Below, piece after piece: positions 8,837 to 17,700 of a stretch of 64,000 nucleotides of DNA. Within the stretch, counting starts at the first letter, position 1, and every line of letters starts with the position of its first letter. The position numbers and the translations under genes were made by a program. A model generated the notes under the pieces. It ran no database searches and was not told the origin of the DNA. It was given only the letters and a program-made list of their open reading frames with translations. Source of the DNA: an uncultured Eubacteriales bacterium (GTDB taxonomy: Bacteria; Bacillota; Clostridia; Peptostreptococcales; Anaerovoracaceae); NCBI GenBank assembly GCA_902774265.1, contig CACYHR010000009.1, positions 31,869 through 95,868 on the forward strand, given 5' to 3'.

Positions 8837-11800
8837 TTACTTATTAATACGCTCTACCGCGATGCCTGTCTTGTGACCATTGATGTCAAATTCGTTCAGG
8901 CCGTCTTTATAGATAATATCAGCGGCGATGGTCTCGTCCTTGATGAAGTCCTTAGCGTTCTCTATAGCGGCTTTGATCTCATCGTCCGCGCAGAGGTAGA
9001 TGCTGATCTCATCCATCATCTCGAAATCGGCCTGCTTACGCAGCTGCTGTATCTTGGAGATGACTTCTCTGACATAACCCTGTTCGATGAGTTCAGGTGT
9101 GAGCGTAGTGTCGAGTATGACGAAGACATTGTTGTCCATGCCGACTACGAATCCTTCCTTGGACTGTATCCTGACATCGAGCAGCTCTTCACCGATCTCG
9201 TATTTCTCTCCGCCGATCTCCATCTCTGCAGGACCGTTTGCGAGCTTAGCTATCATTTCCTTGGCGTCTGCCTGAGCGAGCATAGCGCCGAATGCCTTGA
9301 CGTTCTTTCCGAGTACAGGGCCGGCAGCTCTGAAATTAGGCTTGACCTGGAAATCCATGTATTTGTCGAGATCATCCTCGTACTGGACTTCTTTAACATT
9401 CAGTTCCTCAAGGATAAGATCCGAAAGATCTCCGATTATGTCTTTGTATCTTCCGTCTACGATTACCTTGCTGAGAGGCTGTCTTACCTTGAGTTTTTCG
9501 TGCTCTCTGGTGCTGCGTCCGAGGTTTACAAGGGTTTTGACAAGATCCATTCTCTCCTCGACCTTTTCGTCTATGAGATCTTCTCTGACCTCAGGATAGA
9601 ATGCTGTATGTACGGTCTTTTCTCCTGTCAGCTTGGTATAGATCTCGTCGGAAATGAACGGTGCTACAGGAGCCATCATCTTTGCAAGTCCGACAAGCAC
9701 TTCGTATGTAGTCGCATAAGCCGACTGCTTATCGAGAGACATTCCTTCTGTGAAGAATCTTCTTCTCGCTCTTCTGATATACCAGTTCGAGAGATCGCTG
9801 TCGATGAATTCTCCGATAGCTCTTACAGTCTTCATGTGGTCAAATGAATCCATGGATTCGATTGTCGACCTGATCAGCCTGTTGTATTTGGAGATGATCC
9901 ATCTGTCAAGCTCAGGTCTTTCAGCATAAGGCACATCCAGCTTGTCTGCCTCAACGTTGTCTATATTTGCATAGAGGCAGAAGAAATTGTATGTGTTTCT
10001 CAGTGTGCTGAATACCTTGCTGATAACTTCCTTGATACCGTCCTCGTCGAACTTGGTCGGCGTCCATGCAGGAGAACCGTATACGAGATACCATCTGACA
10101 GCATCTGCGCCGTATTTATCCATCATTTCAAACGGATTTACGGTATTTCCGACATGCTTGGACATCTTCTTGCCGTTCTTATCGAGTATCAGGTCATTTA
10201 CGAGAACGTTCCTGTAAGGAGCGCAGCCCTTAACGATGGTAGAAATAGCCATCAGTGAATAGAACCATCCTCTTGTCTGGTCGATTCCCTCGCAGATGAA
10301 ATCAGCCGGGAAGAGCTCGGTGTCGAATCTGTCAGTATTCTCGAACGGGTAATGCCACTGTGCGAAAGGCATAGCGCCCGAATCGAACCAGCAGTCCATT
10401 ACCTCAGGGATCCTGTGCATGCTCTTGCCGCATTCCGGACATTTGATGGTTACATCGTCAACATACGGTCTGTGCAGCTCGATAGTTTCATCGATATCCT
10501 GTTCTGCATCCTTTACAAGCTGAGCGCGTGAACCGACGCAGTGCAGATGTCCGCATTCGCACTTCCAGATAGGTATAGGTGTTCCCCAGTATCTCGATCT
10601 GGAGATAGCCCAGTCCTTGACATCCTCGAGCCAGTTTCCGAATCTCTTTTCTCCTACATAAGGAGGATACCAGTTTACCGTATTGTTGTTGGCAACGAGC
10701 TCATCTCTGAGCTTTGTCATCTCTATGTACCAGGATTTGTTTGCGTAGTAAACGAGCGGTGTGCCGCATCTCCAGCAGTGCGGATAAGCGTGCTCGAGTT
10801 TCTGCTTCGCATAGATTTTATCGTCCTGAGCCAGATATTTGATGATATCGACATCAAGACCGTCCTCCATAACGAATCTGCCCTTCCACGGAGTCTCCGT
10901 ATAGCAGCCTCTCTCGTCTACCGGCTGCAGCACTGCGAGATTATACTTGCGTCCGCAGTTGTAGTCGTCTTCACCGAAAGCAGGAGCAGTATGAACGATA
11001 CCCGTACCATCCTCTGTGCTGACATAATCCATGCATGTCACTATGAATGCCGCCTTGCCTTTTTCAGGCACGCAGAACGGCTCGATCTGCTCGTAAGTCC
11101 AGTATTCCATATCGGAGCCCTTGACTTTTTCGACCACCTCGTATTCATCCTTGCCGAATGTCTTTTCGGCGAGAGCCTCTGCGACCCACAGAAGGTTGCC
11201 ATCGTTTTCGCCTGATTTCATGAGACATTTTACATAATCCACATCTGGGCCTACTGTCAGAGCTATATTGGAAGCGAGTGTCCACGGTGTTGTCGTCCAT
11301 GCGAGGAAATACTCGTTGTCGTGATCTACGCCTGTACGTCTGAATTTGCATGTCAGGGTGTTGACCTTGATATCCTTGTAGCCCTGAGCTACCTCGTGTG
11401 AAGCGAGTCCTGTTCCGCAGCGCGGACAGTAAGGCAGGATCTTATATCCTTCATAAACGAGACCCTTTTCGAATGCATTGTTTATTATCCACCAACCGGT
11501 CTCGATATAGTCATTCTTATATGTGATGTAAGGATCTTCCATGTCTGCAAGATAAGCCATCTTGTCTGACATATCGGTCCACATCTGAGTATAGGTGAAT
11601 ACCGACTCACGGCACTTCTCATTAAACTCTTTGATACCGTATTTCTCGATATTCTGCTTGCCGCTGAAACCCAGCTGCTTCTCAACTTCGATCTCTACAG
11701 GCAGTCCGTGCGTATCCCAGCCGCCTTTTCTCTTGACCTGGAATCCCTTCATGGTCTTATACCTGTTGACCGAATCCTTCAGAGTCCTTGCCATCATGTG

Positions 11801-11968
11801 ATGGATGCCCGGCTTTCCGTTGGCTGTCGGAGGTCCCTCATAGAATACGAACGAAGGCGCACCCTCCCTCTCTCTGACACAAAGGTCGAGGAGGTCGATG
11901 TCTGCCCAGTGCTTTGCCTGTTCTCCCTGATACTCAGCAACCGGCTTGTCAGATAAATTTTCAAACAT
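8837..11968 (-). CDS. ileS: Isoleucyl-tRNA synthetase, type 2, with GxHH active-site motif
   Basis: Charges tRNA-Ile. 1043 residues, the length and order of the eukaryote-like type 2 IleRS. The class I HxGH signature, normally HIGH-like, reads G54-I55-H56-H57 within NGKPGIHHMMAR; KMSKHVGN is the KMSKS motif. An editing domain lies between, and an anticodon domain follows (RRRFF motif). Cys pairs CPRC and CPEC indicate zinc-ribbon elements. Type 2 enzymes tolerate mupirocin, and a swap of the first and third signature residues (GxHH) has been tied to very high tolerance. The start at 11968 has GGGAG seven bases upstream. No T-box leader is visible. Confidence 0.97.
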   Translation of the reverse strand: MFENLSDKPVAEYQGEQAKHWADIDLLDLCVREREGAPSFVFYEGPPTANGKPGIHHMMARTLKDSVNRYKTMKGFQVKRKGGWDTHGLPVEIEVEKQLGFSGKQNIEKYGIKEFNEKCRESVFTYTQMWTDMSDKMAYLADMEDPYITYKNDYIETGWWIINNAFEKGLVYEGYKILPYCPRCGTGLASHEVAQGYKDIKVNTLTCKFRRTGVDHDNEYFLAWTTTPWTLASNIALTVGPDVDYVKCLMKSGENDGNLLWVAEALAEKTFGKDEYEVVEKVKGSDMEYWTYEQIEPFCVPEKGKAAFIVTCMDYVSTEDGTGIVHTAPAFGEDDYNCGRKYNLAVLQPVDERGCYTETPWKGRFVMEDGLDVDIIKYLAQDDKIYAKQKLEHAYPHCWRCGTPLVYYANKSWYIEMTKLRDELVANNNTVNWYPPYVGEKRFGNWLEDVKDWAISRSRYWGTPIPIWKCECGHLHCVGSRAQLVKDAEQDIDETIELHRPYVDDVTIKCPECGKSMHRIPEVMDCWFDSGAMPFAQWHYPFENTDRFDTELFPADFICEGIDQTRGWFYSLMAISTIVKGCAPYRNVLVNDLILDKNGKKMSKHVGNTVNPFEMMDKYGADAVRWYLVYGSPAWTPTKFDEDGIKEVISKVFSTLRNTYNFFCLYANIDNVEADKLDVPYAERPELDRWIISKYNRLIRSTIESMDSFDHMKTVRAIGEFIDSDLSNWYIRRARRRFFTEGMSLDKQSAYATTYEVLVGLAKMMAPVAPFISDEIYTKLTGEKTVHTAFYPEVREDLIDEKVEERMDLVKTLVNLGRSTREHEKLKVRQPLSKVIVDGRYKDIIGDLSDLILEELNVKEVQYEDDLDKYMDFQVKPNFRAAGPVLGKNVKAFGAMLAQADAKEMIAKLANGPAEMEIGGEKYEIGEELLDVRIQSKEGFVVGMDNNVFVILDTTLTPELIEQGYVREVISKIQQLRKQADFEMMDEISIYLCADDEIKAAIENAKDFIKDETIAADIIYKDGLNEFDINGHKTGIAVERINK

Positions 11969-11995
11969 TGCTACTCTCCCTACTCTTTAATTTAT

Positions 11996-12025
11996 ATTAT
12001 GTTTGTCTTGCGACGTTTTTGTCAT
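11996..12025 (-). promoter_or_regulatory. Candidate ileS promoter
   Basis: On the minus strand ATGACA (12020-12025) and CATAAT (11996-12001) are separated by 18 bases. Position fits, but both boxes are imperfect. Confidence 0.35.
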
Positions 12026-12099
12026 AGTTCAGACTCAGACCCGTGAATTTTTTTTGCACGCAAAAAGCCTCTTTGACATATCAATGCATTTTACCACAA

Positions 12100-12123
12100 G
12101 TGCAAGGCGTTTGCACCTTTTTT
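12100..12123 (+). terminator. Small terminator-like hairpin, plus direction
   Basis: GTGCAA pairs with TTGCAC across a 5-base loop and is followed by C and six T. It would stop plus-strand transcripts before they reach the promoter at 12245; no gene upstream on this strand obviously needs it. Confidence 0.4.
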
Positions 12124-12155
12124 ATCCGAATTAAATTAATAGCTGTATTCCTGGG

Positions 12156-12204
12156 TTACAATTCAATAAACAGCCAGAACCATATAATCAAGGCTGAATT
12201 GTAA
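12156..12204. repeat. Inverted repeat TTACAATTCA...TGAATTGTAA
   Basis: Perfect 10-bp arms at 12156-12165 and 12195-12204 around a 29-bp spacer, upstream of the promoter at 12245. Almost the same arms occur at 31556-31597 beyond the tRNA terminator. It could be a binding site or a small repeated palindrome. Confidence 0.5.
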
Positions 12205-12244
12205 TCAGCAGCCGCTATTTCCTGCCCATTGACCTGATGAAATA

Positions 12245-12273
12245 TTGACTGGATGTTTTTATAAGTATACAAT
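12245..12273 (+). promoter_or_regulatory. Sigma-A promoter of the pseudouridine synthase operon
   Basis: TTGACT (12245-12250), 17-bp spacer, TACAAT (12268-12273), about 25 bp before the Shine-Dalgarno of the gene starting at 12304. Confidence 0.75.
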
Positions 12274-12303
12274 TGCCTTAAATCAAAACTTACTCAGAGG
12301 TGA

Positions 12304-13080
12304 ATGATGCGTCTGGATAAATTTCTGGCGGATATGGGATGCGGCACGCGTTCCGAGCTGAAAAAAGAAATACGCAAAGGCAACGCATGTGTCAACGGAA
12401 TTCCGGTGAATGATCCCGGTTCTCAGGTGTCCTCTTCAGACACTGTCACTTTTAAAGGATATCCTGTAGGATATGAGGAATTCGTATACTATATGCTCAA
12501 CAAACCGGCCGGCGTAATAAGTGCCTCTGAGGACTCAAGAGAGACTACTGTAGTTGATCTCATAACGGAGCAGAAACGCAGAGATCTCTTCCCTGTCGGC
12601 AGACTCGACCGCGATACGGAAGGGCTCCTCATCATCACAAACGACGGAGAAATGGCACACAGGCTGCTTTCGCCCAGGCACCATGTAGATAAGCTGTACA
12701 GAGCAGTCGTGAGCGGCAGGGTAAGTGATGCCGATGTCAGAGCATTTGCAGAAGGGCTCATACTCCCTGACGGACTCAAATGCCTCCCTGCCGATCTGAA
12801 GATACTGTCATCCGATAATCCGGCAGACAGTCTGCCGGATCTCCTCTCCGATGATGCAGATGACGCGCTCTGCGATACAGAGGGCGTTAGCTCTGCAGTA
12901 GAGATCATTATACGCGAAGGCAAATTTCATCAGATAAAAAGGATGTTCCGCGCAGTCGGAAAGGAAGTTCTGTATCTCGAACGTCTGAGCATGGGGCCAA
13001 TAAGACTCGATCCGGATCTCGCAAGAGGCGCGTACCGCAGGCTGAGCGATAAAGAGCTCCGGGTACTTAAGGAAATATAA
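12304..13080 (+). CDS. rRNA pseudouridine synthase, RsuA/RluB family
   Basis: Converts uridine to pseudouridine in rRNA. 258 residues: an N-terminal S4 RNA-binding domain (MRLDKFLADMGCGTRSELKK), then the catalytic core with GRLDRDTEGLLIITND, whose second Asp is the family nucleophile, and a C-terminal KFHQIKRMFRAVGKEVLYL motif. A Ser/Asp-rich insert (about 165-190) interrupts the core. It could be RluB, RsuA or RluF; motifs alone do not separate them. GAGG lies three bases before the first ATG (12304) and six before a second in-frame ATG (12307), so the latter may be used. One of only three plus-strand genes here. Confidence 0.93.
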   Translation: MMRLDKFLADMGCGTRSELKKEIRKGNACVNGIPVNDPGSQVSSSDTVTFKGYPVGYEEFVYYMLNKPAGVISASEDSRETTVVDLITEQKRRDLFPVGRLDRDTEGLLIITNDGEMAHRLLSPRHHVDKLYRAVVSGRVSDADVRAFAEGLILPDGLKCLPADLKILSSDNPADSLPDLLSDDADDALCDTEGVSSAVEIIIREGKFHQIKRMFRAVGKEVLYLERLSMGPIRLDPDLARGAYRRLSDKELRVLKEI

Positions 13081-13101
13081 AAGAAAAAAAGAGGTAGAAT
13101 C

Positions 13102-13362
13102 ATGCCACTTATAGTATTGGGACTGATACTTTTACTCGGTATCATAGTGTATTCGATAATAAAATACATGAACAGCGGAGAAACTGACACACGCACTGTC
13201 CGCGAGCGCTATCCGCACGCCTTCCCGCCTAAGAGAGGTAGCGGCGATGCCCGTAACGATTTCTCAGATGAAGCAAGCAATATAAAACATACGGAAGACG
13301 GCAATATAATCTTTCCGTCCGACAATGTTGAGAACGAAAAGCTCAAACGCAACATCCACTGA
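13102..13362 (+). CDS. Small single-pass membrane protein, unknown function
   Basis: 86 residues. A hydrophobic segment at the extreme N-terminus (about residues 2-22, PLIVLGLILLLGIIVYSII) is followed by a charged soluble tail with many Asp, Glu, Lys and Arg residues. AGAGG lies eight bases before the ATG. It begins 21 bp after the pseudouridine synthase stop on the same strand, so the two are probably co-transcribed. I do not recognise the family. An N-terminal anchor with an inside-facing basic stretch is the most that can be said. Confidence 0.7.
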   Translation: MPLIVLGLILLLGIIVYSIIKYMNSGETDTRTVRERYPHAFPPKRGSGDARNDFSDEASNIKHTEDGNIIFPSDNVENEKLKRNIH

Positions 13363-13375
13363 AGCGTAATATCGG

Positions 13376-13411
13376 ATTACTGTATGATTACTGTATGATT
13401 ACTGTATGATT
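13376..13411. repeat. Tandem 11-bp repeat, three units
   Basis: ATTACTGTATG occurs three times head to tail followed by ATT. It lies between two convergent genes and supplies the stop codon of the minus-strand gene at 13399. Unit number may vary between strains. Confidence 0.85.
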
Positions 13412-13881
13412 GAAAAAATGTCTTTTGTCCGCCCCATTTTCTTTTCTGACGGCGGCAGCTCCTTTGCAAAGCCGGTTCCGTCGATCATAAAACCTCTGAC
13501 ATTTCCTGCCAGAACCTCTTCATCTGCTTTTCTGCAGAATTCAATGAGACTGCTTCCCTCGTGGACCGGTCCGTCATCGGTATTAAGATAAGTACCTTGT
13601 TCATCATCATGCCTCATATCATAATACTTCAGGCTGTCCGGATCGGCGAATATATCTATGAGCCTGCCGTGAAAACTTATATCGAACCAGTCCGTACCGA
13701 AAGAGTAGGCACCGCCTGTGAGAGCCCCGTCTTTGAGTATGCACACCCTTGCATACAAAAGTTCCCCTGCTTCTGACTTTCCTATTTTGATATAACAGTT
13801 TTCCCTCGTGGTGAACCATGCCCCGCCTTCATTGATCGCATTTATCATTTCCGCTTTCAAAGCATCATTATCGCGTCCCAT
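13399..13881 (-). CDS. Hypothetical protein, 160 residues
   Basis: No family recognised. The product is soluble and acidic, with no signal peptide or membrane segment; notable stretches are EGGAWFTTRENCYIKIG near the start and FGTDWFDISFHGRLIDIF in the middle, the kind of mixed strand pattern seen in small single-domain proteins. The ATG at 13881 is preferred: AAAGGAG lies seven bases upstream, whereas the other ATG (13887) lies one base from that box. It is convergent with the small membrane protein gene. The last codons (FSIIQ) run into the 11-bp tandem repeat. Confidence 0.75.
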   Translation of the reverse strand: MGRDNDALKAEMINAINEGGAWFTTRENCYIKIGKSEAGELLYARVCILKDGALTGGAYSFGTDWFDISFHGRLIDIFADPDSLKYYDMRHDDEQGTYLNTDDGPVHEGSSLIEFCRKADEEVLAGNVRGFMIDGTGFAKELPPSEKKMGRTKDIFSIIQ

Positions 13882-13964
13882 AATCATTCTCCTTTCGATC
13901 CACCCGTCAGCAAAAAGAAACAGGTCAATACCTGCTGATACTGACCTGATTATTATATCATATT

Positions 13965-14867
13965 TTAATATTTCCTGCCTACTGCCGGAACCTCGATCGT
14001 TTTATCAAAGACCTCAGTCCTTAGCTGCTCCGGCAGAGATCTCAGCATAGCGTTATAGTACAGTACATCAAAAGCATAATCGTCGGCAACTCCGTACGCA
14101 TGATACCACTGAGGCATCCTGATATCTATATTTTCCATTCTGGACGGAAGCTTTGTAGTAACGGCAAAAGCATATGCGTAAGGCAGCACCTTGAAAAGGT
14201 AGTCTTCATCACTATTTGCAGCTTCTTCAAGCCTGTCTGTATCCGCATTCAGCAGAGTCTCTATAAAACCGTTTACCCTGCCGGTCATTTCAGCGATCGA
14301 TCTGTTTTTTCGAATATTGATCTGTTTGAAAGCACTGATCTTGACCTTAGGGATTATCTTTATCAGCCGGTCCGCAGCATCCGTAAGACGAACGCTGTGG
14401 CCTTCGCCGCCTGAAGCATGTCCATGCTGATGATCTATGTCAAATATCGCATAAAAGAGCATTTTGATCGCGTTGCTTTCGTTGCGGGGAAATTCTTTGA
14501 ATCCGAATTCGAAGCAGCCCCTCTCGTATTCGCTGATATCCATGTAACCCTTCTGGGCCATGTAGTAGAATGCGGCCGCGATACCTCTGTTACTGACAGA
14601 GCCATCGACTACACAGTCCGCCATGATCGGATCTATGCCGTCAGGCGGATAGAAAGACTCCACATTTTTTACAGTGGCTTCACGTCCTATTGTCAGCGAA
14701 AAACCGGAATAAGACAGAGCTGCTGCTATCATCAGAGCCAATATAAAAAACGGTCTTCCGTGCATACCGCGCCTGTAAAATACCAGATACATGACAGCGA
14801 TGGCAAACACGAAAGCAGCCATCATGATAACTATGACATGAGTTGTATTGTGTCTCTTCTTTAACAT
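13965..14867 (-). CDS. Short DUF2207-type membrane protein
   Basis: Two hydrophobic segments near the N-terminus (VIVIMMAAFVFAIAVMYLVF and PFFILALMIAAALSYSG) are followed by a cytosolic part. YPPDGIDPIMADCVVDG, FYYMAQKGYMDI and the later LPYAYAFAVTTKL ... MPQWYHAYG fit the C-terminal half of DUF2207 membrane proteins. Full DUF2207 proteins have about 550-650 residues with an exported N-terminal domain; this one has only about 300. The ATG at 14867 is chosen; a GTG at 14906 would extend into the inverted repeat at 14884-14951, and neither has a strong Shine-Dalgarno. Function of the family is unknown. Confidence 0.75.
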   Translation of the reverse strand: MLKKRHNTTHVIVIMMAAFVFAIAVMYLVFYRRGMHGRPFFILALMIAAALSYSGFSLTIGREATVKNVESFYPPDGIDPIMADCVVDGSVSNRGIAAAFYYMAQKGYMDISEYERGCFEFGFKEFPRNESNAIKMLFYAIFDIDHQHGHASGGEGHSVRLTDAADRLIKIIPKVKISAFKQINIRKNRSIAEMTGRVNGFIETLLNADTDRLEEAANSDEDYLFKVLPYAYAFAVTTKLPSRMENIDIRMPQWYHAYGVADDYAFDVLYYNAMLRSLPEQLRTEVFDKTIEVPAVGRKY

Positions 14868-14883
14868 TTCATCAAACACCAAA

Positions 14884-14951
14884 CGTCTTTCGTAATGACG
14901 CCGCACGGGGCTACATTAGCAGCTTTCCCCCGACATCATTATCGAAAGACG
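14884..14951. repeat. Long imperfect inverted repeat between pnp and the DUF2207 gene
   Basis: CGTCTTTCGTAATGA (14884-14898) faces TCATTATCGAAAGACG (14936-14951), pairing with one bulged base; inside, CGGGG pairs with CCCCG. On the minus strand it follows the pnp stop. The downstream bases are T-rich but not a clean T-run, so it may be a pnp terminator or an mRNA 3-prime stabiliser. Confidence 0.55.
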
Positions 14952-14995
14952 CTTCTAATCGATAATTTATTCTTTAGATTTCAGTTTCGGTATTA

Positions 14996-17113
14996 TCAGT
15001 CTCTGACCAGTTCTTTTCTGCTCAGGTTGATCCTGTTCTGATTATCGATCTCGGTAACAACAACAGTTACCTTATCCCCGATATTCATAACATCCTCAAC
15101 TCTTGCAACTCTGTGGTTGGCCATCTTGGAAATATGCAGCAGACCTTCCTTGCCCGGCAGTATCTCGATGAATGCACCGAATGCCATGACTCTCTTGACA
15201 ACACCTTCGTATGTCTTACCGACCTCGACATCTGCTGTGATAAGCTCGATCTCCCTCTTTGCAGCCTCAGCGCTCTCCTGATCAACTGCATAGATAGCGA
15301 TGAATCCGATATCATCATCAGAGATATCGATCTTGGCTCCGGTCTCCTCTACTATCCTGTTGACAGTCTTTCCTCCCGGTCCGATGACCAGTCTGATCTT
15401 GTCAGGATCTATCCTCATGCTGATAAATCTAGGAGCATACGGGCTCAGCTCTGCGCGAGGTTCCGCAATCTCTTCAAGCATGCTTTCGAGGATGTGCGCT
15501 CTGCCCACCTTTGCCTGATCAAGAGCCTGCTTGAGTATTTCTCTGTTCAGACCGTGGACCTTGATATCCATCTGAAGCGCTGTTACACCGTCAGGAGTAC
15601 CTGTGACCTTAAAGTCCATGTCTCCGAGGAAGTCCTCCATGCCCTGGATATCGGAGAGGATGGCAAATTTGCTTGATCCGTCCTCATTGAATCCTTCAAT
15701 AAGTCCCATAGCGATACCGCTTACAGGCTTTTTGATAGGTACACCGGCATCCATCAGAGCCAGTGTCGATCCGCATGTAGAAGCCATCGAAGAGGAACCG
15801 TTGGATGAAAGAACCTCGGATACGACTCTGATAGCATAAGGGAACTCCTCTTCAGAAGGAAGAACCGGGATAAGGGCTCTCTCTGCAAGAGCTCCGTGTC
15901 CGATCTCTCTTCTTCCAGGTGATCTGCTCGGTTTTGCCTCGCCTGTGCAGTATCCTGGGAAATTATACTGATGCATATATCTCTTGCGTGTCTGGTCTGC
16001 ATCTATACCGTCGAGGTACTGTGCCTCGCTGAGAGGTGCCAGTGTGCAGACAGACAGGACCTGAGTCTGTCCTCTCTTGAAGAGTCCGGATCCGTGTGTT
16101 CTCGGAAGCAGTCCGGTCTCGTTCCAGAGAGGTCTGATCTCTGTTACGGCTCTGTTGTCAGGACGTACGCCCTCTTCGAGGATGCGGCGTCTGATCTCTT
16201 CCTTCTTGATATTGTAGAGTACTTCGTCGACCTCTGACATTCTGCCTTCAAATTCCTCTGCAAAATGCTCTTTGGCATCTGCAGCTACAGCGTCCATATT
16301 TGCGATACGCTCAAGCTTGTCGACTGTGTAGATAGCGTCTACCATCTTCTGTGTAGCATATTCTCTGACAGCAGCATCAACATCCTCGCCTGCCTTGAAT
16401 ACTACATATTCCTGCTTTTCTTTTCCTACCTCTTTGACGATCTCCTTGAAAAATCTGCAGAGGTTCTTGATCTCTTCGTGTCCGAACAGTATAGCCTCGA
16501 GCATCTCGTCCTCAGGGACTTCCTTAGCTCCGGCCTCTACCATCATGATAGCTTCCTCTGTTCCGCAGACTGTCAGGTTGATATCCGAAACCTGTCTCTG
16601 CTCAAAATCAGGGTTGATGACGAATTCTCCGTCAACTCTTCCTACAACAACACCTGCTGTAGGGCCGTCCCATGGAATATCCGATGTAGCGATGGCTACC
16701 GATGTTCCAAGCAGTGCAGCGACCTCAGGCTGGCAGTCATAGTCTACCGACATTGCAGTTGCTGTAACGACTACGTCATTCCTGTATCCCTTCGGGAAAA
16801 GAGGTCTGAGCGGTCTGTCGATCAGTCTCGAAATAAGTGTGGCTTTGTCGCTCGGACGTCCCTCTCTCTTGATGTAACCGCCCGGGATCTTACCTACTGC
16901 ATACATTTTCTCTTCGAAATTGCATGTCAGAGGGAAGAAATCAACGTCCTGCTTTGGCTCTTTGCTTGCGCATACGGTGCAGTTTACGACTGTATCACCG
17001 TATCTGACCATGACCTGACCGTTAGCCTGTTCACAGACTTTACCGATCTCGAACTGCAGCAGTCTGCCGCCGAGAGCGGTCTTGAATGTTCTGTAATCTT
17101 CAAATCTACCCAT
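14996..17113 (-). CDS. pnp: Polyribonucleotide nucleotidyltransferase (PNPase)
   Basis: Phosphorolytic 3-prime to 5-prime exoribonuclease of the RNA degradosome. 705 residues. Two RNase PH cores, the second with [15 protein letters not shown] and [20 protein letters not shown], are followed by a KH domain ([11 protein letters not shown]) and an S1 domain ([18 protein letters not shown]). The start [10 protein letters not shown] at 17113 matches the family; GGAAGGAG lies 12 bases upstream, a long spacing. The open frame continues to 17203 but has no homology there. rpsO lies directly upstream, the classical rpsO-pnp order, although rpsO is frameshifted here. Confidence 0.97.
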   Translation of the reverse strand: MGRFEDYRTFKTALGGRLLQFEIGKVCEQANGQVMVRYGDTVVNCTVCASKEPKQDVDFFPLTCNFEEKMYAVGKIPGGYIKREGRPSDKATLISRLIDRPLRPLFPKGYRNDVVVTATAMSVDYDCQPEVAALLGTSVAIATSDIPWDGPTAGVVVGRVDGEFVINPDFEQRQVSDINLTVCGTEEAIMMVEAGAKEVPEDEMLEAILFGHEEIKNLCRFFKEIVKEVGKEKQEYVVFKAGEDVDAAVREYATQKMVDAIYTVDKLERIANMDAVAADAKEHFAEEFEGRMSEVDEVLYNIKKEEIRRRILEEGVRPDNRAVTEIRPLWNETGLLPRTHGSGLFKRGQTQVLSVCTLAPLSEAQYLDGIDADQTRKRYMHQYNFPGYCTGEAKPSRSPGRREIGHGALAERALIPVLPSEEEFPYAIRVVSEVLSSNGSSSMASTCGSTLALMDAGVPIKKPVSGIAMGLIEGFNEDGSSKFAILSDIQGMEDFLGDMDFKVTGTPDGVTALQMDIKVHGLNREILKQALDQAKVGRAHILESMLEEIAEPRAELSPYAPRFISMRIDPDKIRLVIGPGGKTVNRIVEETGAKIDISDDDIGFIAIYAVDQESAEAAKREIELITADVEVGKTYEGVVKRVMAFGAFIEILPGKEGLLHISKMANHRVARVEDVMNIGDKVTVVVTEIDNQNRINLSRKELVRD

Positions 17114-17211
17114 TATTATTAACAACTCCTTCCTGTTAATTATTCTCACTTCACTTCTATGGGCATTAACATAGCGTGCGGACATAATGCAGAATGTATA
17201 CATCTGTCCGT

Positions 17212-17240
17212 ATTATACACAAAGCGGGGGACTGATGTCT
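17212..17240 (-). promoter_or_regulatory. Candidate pnp promoter
   Basis: TATAAT on the minus strand (17212-17217) with AGACAT 17 bases upstream (17235-17240). The -10 is perfect, the -35 poor, and the -35 lies inside the rpsO terminator stem. Confidence 0.4.
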
Positions 17241-17245
17241 CCCGC
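17221..17245 (-). terminator. Candidate rpsO terminator
   Basis: On the minus strand GCGGGAGA pairs with TCCCCCGC across a short loop 12 bases after the rpsO stop, followed by TTTGTG. The T-run is short, so termination may be partial. Confidence 0.5.
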
Positions 17246-17257
17246 TTCATTGTCAGA

Positions 17258-17529
17258 TTATTTTCTCAGGCCGAGACGAGCGATAAGACTTCTGTATCTC
17301 TCGATATCAGTCTCTCTCAGATACTTGAGGAGGCTTCTTCTCTGACCTACCATCTTGAGCAGACCTCTTCTTGAGTGGAAATCCTTGTGGTGCTCTTTGA
17401 GGTGCTCATTCAGATCGTTGATCCTGTAAGTGAGGATAGGATAGCAACCTGTACCTCAGGGGAACCTGTATCTCCCTCTTTGATAGCGTACTCTTTGATG
17501 ATCTCAGTCTTTTTTTCTTTTGTAAGCAT
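17258..17529 (-). pseudogene. rpsO: 30S ribosomal protein S15, frameshifted by a 5-bp duplication
   Basis: S15 binds 16S rRNA early in small-subunit assembly. From the ATG at 17529 (AGGAG upstream) the frame gives [19 protein letters not shown] and continues to EVQVAIL, then reads SSLTGSTI and stops. The correct C-terminal part is present in another frame: [38 protein letters not shown], ending ARLGLRK and a stop at 17258. The cause is GGATA repeated twice in tandem (17434-17438 and 17439-17443); removing one copy restores an 88-residue S15. No classical slippery heptamer is seen. Either a real lesion in a normally important gene or an error in the sequence. Confidence 0.9.
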
Positions 17530-17539
17530 TTCTGTTTCT

Positions 17540-17623
17540 CCTTTTCTTTTCATTCACCCCGGCTGCGGGATCGTCAGATGACTCTTCCGGCCATCCAGGA
17601 GTTATCGCGTCTCTGCGGCCAGG
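17540..17623 (-). promoter_or_regulatory. Possible structured rpsO leader
   Basis: About 85 bases between the candidate promoter and the rpsO start are GC-rich and self-complementary on the minus strand (CTGGCCGC and GATGGCCGG segments, CCGCAGCCGG near the start codon). S15 autoregulates its mRNA in several bacterial groups by binding such leaders. Inferred from position and pairing only. Confidence 0.3.
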
Positions 17624-17629
17624 GTACGA

Positions 17630-17657
17630 TTAATATTTTCAGCAGTTTTTACTGCAA
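17630..17657 (-). promoter_or_regulatory. Candidate rpsO promoter
   Basis: TTGCAG (17652-17657) and TATTAA (17630-17635) on the minus strand, 16 bases apart, about 100 bases upstream of the rpsO start. Confidence 0.45.
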
Positions 17658-17700
17658 CATTCATATATTAACACGAAAATCATTTCATGTCTATCGGTTT

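Larger units (their letters stand above)
11969..12303. other. Divergent intergenic region between ileS and the pseudouridine synthase gene
   Basis: 335 bp. It holds a weak candidate ileS promoter (11996-12025), a small terminator-like hairpin pointing to the right (12100-12123), a 10-bp perfect inverted repeat (12156-12204) and a good plus-strand promoter (12245-12273). I found no T-box core, no riboswitch I recognise and no reading frame. Confidence 0.7.

Noticed and set aside
8816-9847. 343-codon plus-strand open frame
   Set aside because: Antisense to ileS, no family features; shadow frame.
11969-12303. T-box leader for ileS
   Set aside because: No T-box core sequence or specifier stem on the minus strand; only a weak promoter is visible.
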